From: Streptomyces antarcticus
GTDB lineage: Bacteria > Actinomycetota > Actinomycetes > Streptomycetales > Streptomycetaceae
Reading direction: 5' to 3'
NCBI RefSeq assembly: GCF_026627255.1
Contig: NZ_JAPNLM010000003.1
Location: 248,001-312,000, forward strand
DNA length: 64,000 bases
Numbering within the stretch: position 1 is the first letter of the stretch; every line of letters begins with the position of its first letter. This document shows, piece by piece, positions 35,186 through 45,113 of the stretch. The notes under the pieces are model-generated. The model did not search any database, was not told the origin of the DNA, and saw only the letters and a program-made list of their open reading frames with translations. The position numbers and the translations under genes are program-made.

Positions 35186-35469
35186 GGCTCGAGCCTCGCG
35201 AGCACGGCCCGCCCGGCAAACTCGCAGCGTTTTCGCATCGAATTGACGCGGCCGCGGTGTGGCGGCCGAACCGGGCCCGGCGGCGCGGTGGCGGCCCGGC
35301 GGTGGCGGCCCGGAGGTGACCCGGTGGCGGGTCCCGGCAGTGACCCGGCGCCGGGTCCCGGCCGCCCGGAGCCCGGTCCGCGCCGCTGCCCCCGAAGACG
35401 CCGCTACGCGGTGTGCGGCCGCGGCAGCTTCCGGGCAGGTCCGGCGGGGACTCCTCCGAGCCGCTCCGG

Positions 35470-35776
35470 CACCGGCTGGGAGTGGCGGTGCCGTACGTGC
35501 TGGTGGCCGCGTGGGAGCGGCGCCCGAGGTGGCCGGCGAGGTGGCCGGCGGAGTCGACCTGATCTGCGGCTGGTCCGTACCGCCCACCTGGGCGAACAGG
35601 CTGGCCCATGCCCATCAGGGCGGGCAGCGGGAACGAGAGGCAGATCCCCCCCCGACGACCCGGCGCGCTGCGGGGGCGCGCATCCGGTCCGGACGGCCCC
35701 GCACCACGTTCCACCACAGGCCGACGAGCGTGGAACAGGTCGCGGAGAAGAGGGCGTGGAACGCGCTCACCTCCAT
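35470..35776 (-). pseudogene. Frameshifted small membrane-protein gene (candidate)
   Basis: From ATG 35776 the frame reads MEVSAFHALFSATCSTLVGL then WWNVVRGRPDRM, a convincing membrane-protein start, but it runs into a C8 homopolymer (35645-35653 area, plus strand) and soon stops at 35615. Reading one base shifted resumes hydrophobic sequence (ICLSFPLPALMGMG), and a further shift gives SLFAQVGGTDQPQIR. The pieces together look like one decayed gene, or a real gene damaged by sequencing errors. Function unknown; boundaries approximate. Confidence 0.35.
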
Positions 35777-35861
35777 GACGCCCGACAGTGACACGCCCGC
35801 CGGGACCATCCCGCGCCGACATGCCGGGTGGGCCGCGGGGCACCGCGCCGGCCGCAGGGCG

Positions 35862-35867
35862 TAGGGT
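35862..35867 (+). promoter_or_regulatory. -10 box of a probable leaderless phosphatase mRNA
   Basis: TAGGGT ends 7 nt before ATG 35875. GGAGG abuts the ATG with no spacing and so cannot work as a normal Shine-Dalgarno; a leaderless start is the simpler reading. Confidence 0.5.
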
Positions 35868-35874
35868 CCGGAGG

Positions 35875-36468
35875 ATGAGCGACCTGCTGCTGGTGAGACA
35901 CGGCGAGACGGCGTGGAGCGCCACCGGGCGGCACACCGGGCGCACCGACGTGCCGCTGACCGCGCGCGGCGTCGAGGAGGCCATCTCACTGGCCCCCTAC
36001 TTCCGCGACAGGCAGCCGGCGCTGGTGCTGACCAGCCCGCTGCGCCGGGCGGTGGCCACCGCACAGCTCGCGGGCCTCACCGGCGGGGTCACCGACCCCG
36101 ACCTGTACGAGTGGGACTACGGCGGCTACGAGGGCGTCACCACCGCCGAGATCCGGCGGACGGTCGCCGACTGGTCGCTGTGGACCGACGGGGTGCCGCC
36201 CGGTGACGCCGAGCACCCGGGGGAGAGCGCCGCCCAGGTGGGAGCCCGGGCGGACCGCGCCCTGGCCCGGCTGGCCCCGGTGCTGCGCGCGGACGGCGGG
36301 AACGCCGTCGTGGTGGCCCACGGCCACTTCCTGCGCGTCCTCACCGCCCGCTACCTGGGGCTCGGGCCCGAGGAGGGCCGGCTGTTCCTGCTCCGCACCG
36401 GCACGGTCAGCGTGCTCTCCACGGAGCACGGCCTCCCGGTGATCGCGGGCTGGAACACGCACCCCTGA
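35875..36468 (+). CDS. Histidine phosphatase family protein (phosphoglycerate-mutase-like)
   Basis: Encodes 197 residues. The phosphohistidine motif LVRHGETAWSATGRHTGRTD holds catalytic His9, and the second catalytic His is in VVAHGHFLRVL. Lacking the extended insert of glycolytic mutases, it is more likely a small-molecule phosphatase (such as a CobC-like or broad acid phosphatase). It stands alone between the ECF/pseudogene region and the permease gene. Confidence 0.92.
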   Translation: MSDLLLVRHGETAWSATGRHTGRTDVPLTARGVEEAISLAPYFRDRQPALVLTSPLRRAVATAQLAGLTGGVTDPDLYEWDYGGYEGVTTAEIRRTVADWSLWTDGVPPGDAEHPGESAAQVGARADRALARLAPVLRADGGNAVVVAHGHFLRVLTARYLGLGPEEGRLFLLRTGTVSVLSTEHGLPVIAGWNTHP

Positions 36469-36580
36469 CCCCTTTCCCGGCGCCGGTTGCCCGGTGCCGG
36501 GACACCCCGCCCCGACCCGGCCGGCCCTGTTCCCGGCCGCTCGCCTCGCGCGGACGCGGGCCCGGGGCGACGATGCGTAC

Positions 36581-38098
36581 ATGGCCCACGACGACGGTGC
36601 GGGCGGTGGCGGCGGACCGGAGACCGGGATCCCGGAAGCGGGGCTGAAGGCCAACGCGATCGGGTTCCTCGACGCGCTCGTCATCGGCCTCAACTCCACT
36701 TCGCCCGCGTACTCCCTGGCAGCGGTGATCGGCCCGATCGTGGCCCTGGTCGGGATCTACGCCCCCGGGGTGATGCTGGCGTCCTTCGTCCCGATGCTGC
36801 TGATCGCCGCCGCCTTCTACTACCTCAACAAGGTCGACCAGGACTGCGGGACCACGTTCTCGTGGGTCACCCGGGCCATGGGGCCCTGGGCGGGGTGGCT
36901 CGGCGGCTGGGCCATCGCGATGACCGGAGTCCTCGTCATCGGCTCGCTCGCCGACGTGGCCGTCCACTTCGGCCTGCTCGCCGCGGGGCTCGACGGCTGG
37001 GCCGCCAACGCGCTCGTCCGCCAGGGCCTCACCGTCCTGGTGATCCTGGTGATGACCGCCATCTGCGTCATCGGCACCGAGATGTCCGCCAAGCTGCAGA
37101 ACGTGCTGATCCTCGCCCAGGTCTTCTTCCTCCTGGTCTTCGCCGTCGTGGCCCTCTACCGGGTCTACGCCGACACCAGCACCCTCGACTCGATCAAGCC
37201 GTCCGCGTCCTGGCTCAACCCGTTCGGGGCAGGCGGCGCCGCGCTCACCGGCGGACTGCTGCTCGGCGTGTTCATCTACTGGGGCTGGGAATCCGCGGTC
37301 AACCTCACCGAAGAGGTCGAGAACTCCGCCACCGCCCCCGGCAAGGCCGGAATCTGGTCGACCGTGGTGCTGCTGGTGACCTACCTGTCGGTGGGCTTCG
37401 CCGTCGTCGCGTACGCCGGCACCGTCTTCCTCGCCGAGAACGCCTCCGAGGAGGAGGCCGTCTTCGCGGTCCTCGCCCACGAGGTCATGGGCGGCTGGGA
37501 CTGGGTGGTGCTCCTCGCCGTCTGCACCTCCGCGCTCGCCTCGACCCAGACCACGATCATCCCGGCCTCCCGCACGGCCCTGTCGATGGCCCGCAGGCAC
37601 GCGCTGCCGCAGGGGCTCGCGCACATCCACCCGCGGTTCCGGACCCCCGACGTCAGCACGTGGTGGGTGGCCGGAATCGCGATCGGCTGGTACCTCGTCG
37701 TCAACCAGATCAGCGAGAACGCGCTGCTGGACTCGCTGACCGCGCTCTCCCTGCTCATCGCGTTCTACTACGCGCTCACCGGGCTGGCCTGCGCCATCTA
37801 CTACCGCCGCCACCTGCTGGAGAACGTGCACAACTTCGTGCTCATCGGGCTCGGTCCGGTGGCCGGGGCCGGACTGCTGGCGTGGCTGCTCGTGGAGTCG
37901 ATCGGCGACATGGCGAACCCGGAGAACTCGGCCGGCGGCATCTCCTGGTTCGGGCTCGGGCCGCCCCTGGTCATCGGCATCGCGATCGCCGTCGTCGGCG
38001 TGCTCGTCATGTGCTTCTGGCGGGTACGGGACGGCAGGTTCTGGCAGGAGCGGCGCAGTGTGGCCGATCCGGAACTCGTCCACGCGAAGAAGTCCTGA
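36581..38098 (+). CDS. APC-family amino acid permease
   Basis: Encodes 505 residues with about twelve transmembrane helices. The first helix region (SPAYSLAAVIGPIVALVG) and GTTFSWVTRAMGPWAGWLGG followed by IYWGWESAVNLTEEVENS match the amino acid-polyamine-organocation superfamily; this subgroup resembles Gly/Pro-rich putrescine or amino-acid permeases of Streptomyces. The substrate is not determined. ATG 36581 has a weak Shine-Dalgarno. The universal stress gene follows after 9 nt with its own GGAGG, so the two form an operon. Confidence 0.9.
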   Translation: MAHDDGAGGGGGPETGIPEAGLKANAIGFLDALVIGLNSTSPAYSLAAVIGPIVALVGIYAPGVMLASFVPMLLIAAAFYYLNKVDQDCGTTFSWVTRAMGPWAGWLGGWAIAMTGVLVIGSLADVAVHFGLLAAGLDGWAANALVRQGLTVLVILVMTAICVIGTEMSAKLQNVLILAQVFFLLVFAVVALYRVYADTSTLDSIKPSASWLNPFGAGGAALTGGLLLGVFIYWGWESAVNLTEEVENSATAPGKAGIWSTVVLLVTYLSVGFAVVAYAGTVFLAENASEEEAVFAVLAHEVMGGWDWVVLLAVCTSALASTQTTIIPASRTALSMARRHALPQGLAHIHPRFRTPDVSTWWVAGIAIGWYLVVNQISENALLDSLTALSLLIAFYYALTGLACAIYYRRHLLENVHNFVLIGLGPVAGAGLLAWLLVESIGDMANPENSAGGISWFGLGPPLVIGIAIAVVGVLVMCFWRVRDGRFWQERRSVADPELVHAKKS

Positions 38099-38107
38099 GG
38101 AGGCCCG

Positions 38108-38530
38108 ATGTCCGTCGTCCTGGGATACGACGAGTCGCCCGGCGCGGAACGGGCCCTGCGGGTCGCGCTGGAGGTCGCGGCGGCCTTCGGCGAGCCGCTC
38201 GTCCTGGTCTACGGCGCCGCCGCCCCCGGCTCCACCGGCGAGGAGTACCGCGCCCACCGGGAGGCCGTCCGGCAGGCGGGCCGCAGCGCCCTGGCGCACG
38301 CCGTCGACGCGGCCGACGCGGCCGGCGTGCCGTCGGCGGTCGAAGTGGTCGACGAGAAGCCGGCCCAGGCCCTGCTCGACGCCGCCGCGCGGCACGACGC
38401 CCGGGTGATCATCGTCGGCAGCTGGGGCGACAGCCCGATCCGGGGCGCGCTGCTCGGCTCCACCCCGCACAAGCTGCTGCACCTCTCGCCGGTCCCGGTG
38501 CTGTGCGTGCCGATCGACAACGGGCCCTGA
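38108..38530 (+). CDS. Universal stress protein (UspA family)
   Basis: Encodes 140 residues, one Usp domain: N-terminal VVLGYDESPGAERAL and the C-terminal ATP-binding pattern IIVGSWGDSPIRGALLGSTPHKLL followed by PVPVLCVP. It probably binds ATP and supports the adjacent permease under stress. A strong AGGAGG precedes the ATG. It ends just before a bidirectional terminator. Confidence 0.92.
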   Translation: MSVVLGYDESPGAERALRVALEVAAAFGEPLVLVYGAAAPGSTGEEYRAHREAVRQAGRSALAHAVDAADAAGVPSAVEVVDEKPAQALLDAAARHDARVIIVGSWGDSPIRGALLGSTPHKLLHLSPVPVLCVPIDNGP

Positions 38531-38571
38531 CGCCGTACGGTCCCGGCGCCGCACCGCCCCCGCGGTGACGA

Positions 38572-38620
38572 CGCCGTCCGCGGTGCGGCCTGTACGGGGA
38601 CGGACCGCACCGCGGCGGCG
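38572..38620. terminator. Bidirectional hairpin terminator at the left edge of the cluster
   Basis: CGCCG-T-CCGCGGTGCGG pairs with CCGCACCGCGG-CGGCG, giving 16 bp with a single bulged T and a 16-nt loop. It lies in the 109-nt gap between the converging stress-protein and antiporter genes and separates the peptide cluster from its left neighbours. Confidence 0.8.
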
Positions 38621-38639
38621 TGCCGGGCCCGGCCGCCCG

Positions 38640-39920
38640 TCAGGGGCCGGAGAGCGCGTTCTCGGGCACGGGCTTGACCGGGGCGGCCGGACGGGGCGCC
38701 TTCCCGGAGCGGAGCAGGGTCAGGGCCGGACTGGTGACGGCCGTCGTCACCAGAGCCATCAGCACGAGCATGGTGAACAGCTCCGGGCCGATGACGCCGA
38801 GTTCGAGGCCGACGTTGAGGACGACCAGCTCGGTCAGCCCCCGGCAGTTCATCAGCGCCCCGATCGACATCGACTCCCGCCACGGTCTGCCGCAGGCGCG
38901 GGCCGCCGCCGTCGCACCGCCCCATTTGCCGAGGACGGCGACCACGAGGATCGCCCCCGCCCACAGCCACAGCTCGGGCGTGGCCGTCAGGCCCCCGATG
39001 TCCGTGCGCAGCCCCGTGTGGACGAAGAACAGCGGCAGCAGCACGGGCACGGTGAAGGCCCGCAGCCGCGCCGCGGACGCCTCGATGCGGTGGCCCGTGC
39101 GCGGGGTGACGACCCCGAACAGGAACGCGCCGAACAGGGCGTGCACGCCGATCCGGTCCGTGGCCAGCGCCGACAGGCTCAGCCCGCTGAACAGCGCGAC
39201 GAGCACGATCCCGTCCTGGTACCGCTCGGCACGGGCCGCCCAGCGGGCCAGCAGCGGCCTCACCAGGTAGAACATGACGAGGGTGAAGGCCACGGCGAGC
39301 GCCGCGGTGGTCGCCGCCTCCATCGGGGAGCCGGCCGAGGACAGGGCCACCACCAGGGCGAGCAGGCACCACGCGACGACGTCGTCCACGGCCGCGCAGG
39401 CCATGGCGAGCGCGCCGAGCGGGGTCCCGTACAGCCCCCGGTCGATGAGGATCCGGGCCAGTACGGGGAACGCGGTGATGCTCATGGCCACCGCGATGAA
39501 CAGGGTGAACGGCACCTGGCCCACCCCGTCCGGCGCGAAGTCGCCGTACATCGCGACCGCGAGGAGCGCACCGAGGACCAGCGGCAGCAGCATCCCGGCC
39601 TGGCTGACGGCCACCGCGACGCGGGTGTGCCCGCGCAGGCTCTTCAGGTCGAGTTCCAGCCCGACCAGGAACATGAAGGCGAGCAGTCCGAGCTGGCCGA
39701 GCACGGACGTGTACGGCAGCACGGCCGGCGGGAAGAGCCAGTGCTGCGCGTCCGGCCAGAGCCAGCCCAGCAGCGAGGGGCCCAGCAGGATGCCGGTGGC
39801 GATCTCGCCGACCACCGGCGGCTGGCCGAACCGGCGGAAGAGGGCGGCCCCCGCCTGGCAGGCGAGGATCACCACGGGGACGGCGACGAGGAGCGCGGGC
39901 ATCGGGTCAGCGGATGACAC
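38640..39920 (-). CDS. Cation/proton antiporter (CPA2 family)
   Basis: Encodes 426 residues with about twelve transmembrane helices. Family marks are SITAFPVLARIL, the Asp pair in AAVDDVVAWCLL and MNCRGLTELVVLNVGL. It exchanges K+ or Na+ for protons. The GTG start at 39920 has a textbook AAGGAGG located inside the end of the flavin reductase gene, overlapping it by 14 nt, so translation is coupled to the halogenation genes. It may support export or tolerance of the product, or ion homeostasis during production. Confidence 0.88.
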   Translation of the reverse strand: MSSADPMPALLVAVPVVILACQAGAALFRRFGQPPVVGEIATGILLGPSLLGWLWPDAQHWLFPPAVLPYTSVLGQLGLLAFMFLVGLELDLKSLRGHTRVAVAVSQAGMLLPLVLGALLAVAMYGDFAPDGVGQVPFTLFIAVAMSITAFPVLARILIDRGLYGTPLGALAMACAAVDDVVAWCLLALVVALSSAGSPMEAATTAALAVAFTLVMFYLVRPLLARWAARAERYQDGIVLVALFSGLSLSALATDRIGVHALFGAFLFGVVTPRTGHRIEASAARLRAFTVPVLLPLFFVHTGLRTDIGGLTATPELWLWAGAILVVAVLGKWGGATAAARACGRPWRESMSIGALMNCRGLTELVVLNVGLELGVIGPELFTMLVLMALVTTAVTSPALTLLRSGKAPRPAAPVKPVPENALSGP

Positions 39921-40569
39921 GGGTACCTCCTTCTGCGGTGGCGGCGGGCCGGACGAGCGGGACGGCGGGCAGGGCGGCGGCCGGCGGCGGAGCCGAGGCC
40001 GCCTCGGACCAGAGCGCGTAACGGCGCAGCCCGTAGAGCAGCGGCTGCGGATCGTCCCGTACGGTCACCCGGCCGACCTCGGCGAACACGGCGGTGTGGT
40101 CCCCGAAGGCGACGGTACGCACCACGGCGCAGTCCGCGACGGCGTGGGCGTCCTCCGTCAGGTGCGGCCCGCCCGCGCCCAGCGGTAGCCGCCACTCGGT
40201 GCGGTCGAAGCGGTCGGGTGCCCCGGAGGCGAACAGGTCGGAGGTGCCGCGGGCCCGCTCGTGGAGCAGGTTGAGGGCGAAGTGGCCCTGGGCCAGGAGC
40301 ACGGAGAGCGTCGGGCTCGCGGCCCGTATGCACACCACGAGGGTGGGCGGTTCCAGCGCGACGCTCGCGACGGAGCTGCACGTCAGCCCGTGGGGCGTGG
40401 CGCCGGAGTCCAGGGTGGTGACGATGGACACCCCGGTGGGGAAGGCGGCCATGAAGGGCCGCAGGTCGGGCCGCCGGATCCCGGCGGCCGCGGAATCGTC
40501 CGGGGCGTCCGGCGCCGCGGACGGCGGCTGCTGTGGTGCGGCGGGATGGGGCGCGGAGTGGTGGGGCAT
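39907..40569 (-). CDS. Flavin reductase (halogenase partner)
   Basis: Encodes 220 residues of the flavin-reductase-like FMN-binding family: FPTGVSIVTT, GLTCSSVASVALEPPTLVVCI, HFALNLLHE and DHTAVFAEVGRV. Such enzymes use NAD(P)H to supply FADH2 to two-component monooxygenases and halogenases. About 25 Pro/Ala/Ser residues precede the domain. AGGAG precedes ATG 40569. It follows the halogenase gene by 122 nt on the same strand, the classical pairing seen for RebF/RebH. Confidence 0.93.
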   Translation of the reverse strand: MPHHSAPHPAAPQQPPSAAPDAPDDSAAAGIRRPDLRPFMAAFPTGVSIVTTLDSGATPHGLTCSSVASVALEPPTLVVCIRAASPTLSVLLAQGHFALNLLHERARGTSDLFASGAPDRFDRTEWRLPLGAGGPHLTEDAHAVADCAVVRTVAFGDHTAVFAEVGRVTVRDDPQPLLYGLRRYALWSEAASAPPPAAALPAVPLVRPAATAEGGTRVIR

Positions 40570-40691
40570 GTCTGACTCCTGAGGTGGCTGAAACACTGCG
40601 GCCCGGCAGCCGGCGGAGAGCCGTGCTGCCGGGCCGTGGGAGCGGGGGCCGACCAGCGCGCCCGAGGGGCGGGCGCGGTGGTCGGGAGGCC

Positions 40692-42423
<1,732 letters not shown>

Positions 42424-42466
42424 CGTCGCAGGCAGAGCGGCAGGCGCAGACCACGGGGAGGGCTCC

Positions 42467-43447
42467 ATGAGCACCGCAGCGATCGAGACAGCGGAGCCGA
42501 GGGTACGGGTCCGGTTCCTCGGCGACTTCGAACTGACCGTCAACGGCGCCCCTGTGGAGCGCTGGAGGGCCGGCAAGGCCCGTGGCCTGTTCCAGTACCT
42601 CGTGGTCCACCGCGGCCAGATGCTCACCCGCGACCGGCTCTACGAGTCCCTGTGGCCCGGCACCGACAGCACCGTCGGCAGCTCCCTGAAGGTCGCGGCC
42701 CACGCCCTGCGCCGGGTGCTCGACGCCCACCCCGACCACCCCGGCGACTCCGGGATCCGGCTGGTCTACCGGGACTTCGGCTACGTCCTGCACGTCAACG
42801 GCCTGTGGTCCGACCTCGACCGCTTCCAGGAGCTGGTGCACACCGGCCTGCGGGCCTCCGTGGCCCGGGACGCCCCGCTCGCCCGGACCCTGCTGCGGGC
42901 GGCGCTCGACCTGTACGGCGGCGAGTTCCTGCGCGGCGAGAGCGCCGACTGGGTCGTCGAACAGCGCGAGTACCTCAGGGCGCTCGCGCTGCGGGCCCTC
43001 GGGGTGCTGCGCACCGACGCCGAGGCCCGCGAGGACTCCGTCGAACTGATAGAGCTCTGCATGCGCACGCTGGAGATCGACCGCCACCACGAGGAGACCT
43101 ACCGCGCGCTGATGTCCGCGCACGGCCGCCGCGGCGAACTCGCCTGCGTGCGGCGCTGGTACGAGCTGTGCGCCCGCCGGATGCGCGACGAACTGGCCGT
43201 GGCGCCCGGCCACGAGACCCAACTGCTCCTGCGCACCCTGATCCCGGCCGCCGGCCGGCCCGCCGCCCCCGAGGCCGCCCCCTCCGGCGCCCCCGCCACC
43301 GTCCGCGCGCTGCGCTCCCCGGCGCGCCGGCCCGCCGCCGCCACGGCGTGGGGCGCGGATCCCCGTACGACCCCCCTCGCCCGCCCGGTGCGGCGGGCCC
43401 GGCCCGACAACAGGGCCCCGGCCGCCCTGGCCCGCGCCGCCGACTGA
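42467..43447 (+). CDS. SARP-family pathway-specific activator
   Basis: Encodes 326 residues: an OmpR-like winged helix (VRFLGDFELTVNGAPVERW, GKARGLFQYLVVHRGQMLTRDRL..., residues ~12-110) followed by a bacterial transcriptional activation domain (~115-260, DLYGGEFLRGESADWVVEQR, TLEIDRHHEETYRALM). The last ~70 residues are Pro/Ala/Arg-rich and disordered. SARPs activate antibiotic clusters by recruiting RNA polymerase at direct heptamer repeats. GGGGAGGG precedes the ATG. It is the only regulator seen in the cluster and probably controls both the halogenase arm and the synthetase arm. Confidence 0.93.
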   Translation: MSTAAIETAEPRVRVRFLGDFELTVNGAPVERWRAGKARGLFQYLVVHRGQMLTRDRLYESLWPGTDSTVGSSLKVAAHALRRVLDAHPDHPGDSGIRLVYRDFGYVLHVNGLWSDLDRFQELVHTGLRASVARDAPLARTLLRAALDLYGGEFLRGESADWVVEQREYLRALALRALGVLRTDAEAREDSVELIELCMRTLEIDRHHEETYRALMSAHGRRGELACVRRWYELCARRMRDELAVAPGHETQLLLRTLIPAAGRPAAPEAAPSGAPATVRALRSPARRPAAATAWGADPRTTPLARPVRRARPDNRAPAALARAAD

Positions 43448-43532
43448 GCCGCCGTCCGGGCGCCCGCGTGATTCCGCGACGCAGCGATCCCCGAGATCCC
43501 CGCGCTTTCCGTGACCGAGTGAGGACTCCACC

Positions 43533-45113
43533 GTGACCGTGCTGACCGTGCCCCCCGTGCCGCAGGACTCCGGCCCGCGCAGAACCGACCCGGGCGGGAC
43601 CCCCCTGCCCCCCCGCTACGAAGACCAGTGGATCGGCGGCGCCTGGACCGCGTCCGACGCCGAAGGCCGCCTCGTCGTGACCGACCCCAGTACCGAACGG
43701 GCCCTGGCCACCGTCCCCGCGGGCAGCGTCCGCGACGCCGACCTCGCGGCGCGCGCCGCCGCCGGCGCCTTCGAGCGCTGGGCCGCCACCCCGCCCCGCG
43801 AACGGGCCGCCCTGCTGCGCCGGGTCGTCGAGGCCATGGAGGTGCGGGCCGACCGCTTCGCCGACGTGATCACCGCGGAAGTCGGGGCGCCCGCCCGGAT
43901 GGCTCGCCAGACCCACGTCGGGCTCTCGCTGGGCATGGCCGCGCACTGCGTGGAGACCGCGGCCTCGTACGCCTTCGAGCAGCGCGTGGGCCACTCCCTG
44001 GTGGTGCGCGAGGCGGCCGGAGTGGCCGCCTGCATCACCCCGTGGAACACCCCGCTGCTCCTGACGGTGCAGAAGATCCTCCCCGCGCTGGCGGCCGGCT
44101 GCACCGTGGTGCACAAGCCCAGCGAGATCACCCCGCTGCACGCCCGGCTCCTCGCCGAGGCGATCGCCGAGGCCGATCTGCCGCCCGGCGTCTTCAACAT
44201 GGTCGTCGGCACGGGACCCACCGTCGGCACGGCGCTGGTGACGCACCCGCTGGTCGACGTGGTCTCCCTGACGGGCTCCACCCGGGCCGGCCGCGAGGTC
44301 TCCGCGCTGGGCGCCGACCGGATCAAGCGCGTCCACCTCGAACTCGGCGGAAAGAACGCCAGCCTCGTCCTCGACGACGCGGACCTGGCGGCGTCGGTCG
44401 CCGCGACCGTCGACCAGATGCTCTTCAACACCGGCCAGACCTGCCTGCAGTGGAGCCGGCTGCTGGTGCCCCGCGACCGCCAGGACGAGGCCGTACGGCT
44501 CGCCGGACAGGCCATGGACGGCTATGTGACCGGCGATCCGCGCGATCCCGCGACCGACCTCGGCCCGCTGGTGTCCGCCGACGCGCACGCCCGCGTCACC
44601 GAGTACATCCGCCGCGGCACCGAGGAGGGCGGCGCCCGCCTGGTCCGCGGCGGCGCCGGCCGGCCCGCCGGGCTCACCACCGGGTACTACGTCCAGCCGA
44701 CGATCTTCGCGGACGTGGACCCGCTCACCACGATCGGCCAGGAGGAGATCTTCGGCCCCGTGCTGTCGGTCATCCCGTACGACGACGAGGACGAGGCGGT
44801 CCGGATCGTCAACGGCACCCGCTACGGGCTGCACGGAGCGGTCTGGTCCGGCGACGGCGCCCGCGCCGAGCGGGTCGCACGCCGCTTCCGCTCCGGCCTG
44901 GTCGACGTGAACGGCGGCCAGTTCAACCCGGCCGCCCCGTTCGGCGGCTTCAAGCAGTCCGGGATCGGCCGCGAGTGCGGCACGGCCGGCCTGGAGGCCT
45001 TCCTGGAGACCAAGTCGATGCAACTGCCCCAGGGCGGCGGCCAGGTGGTGGGTCCGCGGCTGCGGTCCACCGCGGCCGCCCGCCCCGCGGACACGGAGAG
45101 GAACGACGGATGA
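43533..45113 (+). CDS. Aldehyde dehydrogenase (NAD(P)-dependent)
   Basis: Encodes 526 residues of the ALDH superfamily. The cofactor site is ITPWNTPLLLTVQKI, the general base Glu lies in HLELGGKNA and the catalytic Cys is Cys304 (NTGQTCLQW); the C-terminus has APFGGFKQSGIGREC. It oxidises an aldehyde to an acid; in this cluster it may make or recycle an acid building block. The first ~30 residues are an extra Pro-rich tail. GAGGA precedes GTG 43533. Its stop overlaps the next ATG (ATGA), so it is co-translated with the A-T protein. Confidence 0.92.
   Translation: MTVLTVPPVPQDSGPRRTDPGGTPLPPRYEDQWIGGAWTASDAEGRLVVTDPSTERALATVPAGSVRDADLAARAAAGAFERWAATPPRERAALLRRVVEAMEVRADRFADVITAEVGAPARMARQTHVGLSLGMAAHCVETAASYAFEQRVGHSLVVREAAGVAACITPWNTPLLLTVQKILPALAAGCTVVHKPSEITPLHARLLAEAIAEADLPPGVFNMVVGTGPTVGTALVTHPLVDVVSLTGSTRAGREVSALGADRIKRVHLELGGKNASLVLDDADLAASVAATVDQMLFNTGQTCLQWSRLLVPRDRQDEAVRLAGQAMDGYVTGDPRDPATDLGPLVSADAHARVTEYIRRGTEEGGARLVRGGAGRPAGLTTGYYVQPTIFADVDPLTTIGQEEIFGPVLSVIPYDDEDEAVRIVNGTRYGLHGAVWSGDGARAERVARRFRSGLVDVNGGQFNPAAPFGGFKQSGIGRECGTAGLEAFLETKSMQLPQGGGQVVGPRLRSTAAARPADTERNDG

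Larger units (their letters stand above)
35186..35874. other. 689-nt region without an intact gene
   Basis: Lies between the ECF sigma gene and the phosphatase gene. The left part (35259-35350) is full of short repeats of GGTGGCGGCCCGG and GTGACCCGG-like units. The right part holds fragments of a small membrane-protein frame on the minus strand, interrupted at a run of eight C and again about 40 nt further. No RNA gene is seen. Confidence 0.6.

Noticed and set aside
35259..35864. 201-codon plus-strand frame in the sigma/phosphatase gap
   Set aside because: Repetitive Arg/Ala/Pro composition, no ribosome binding site of note, and antisense to the better membrane-protein fragment.
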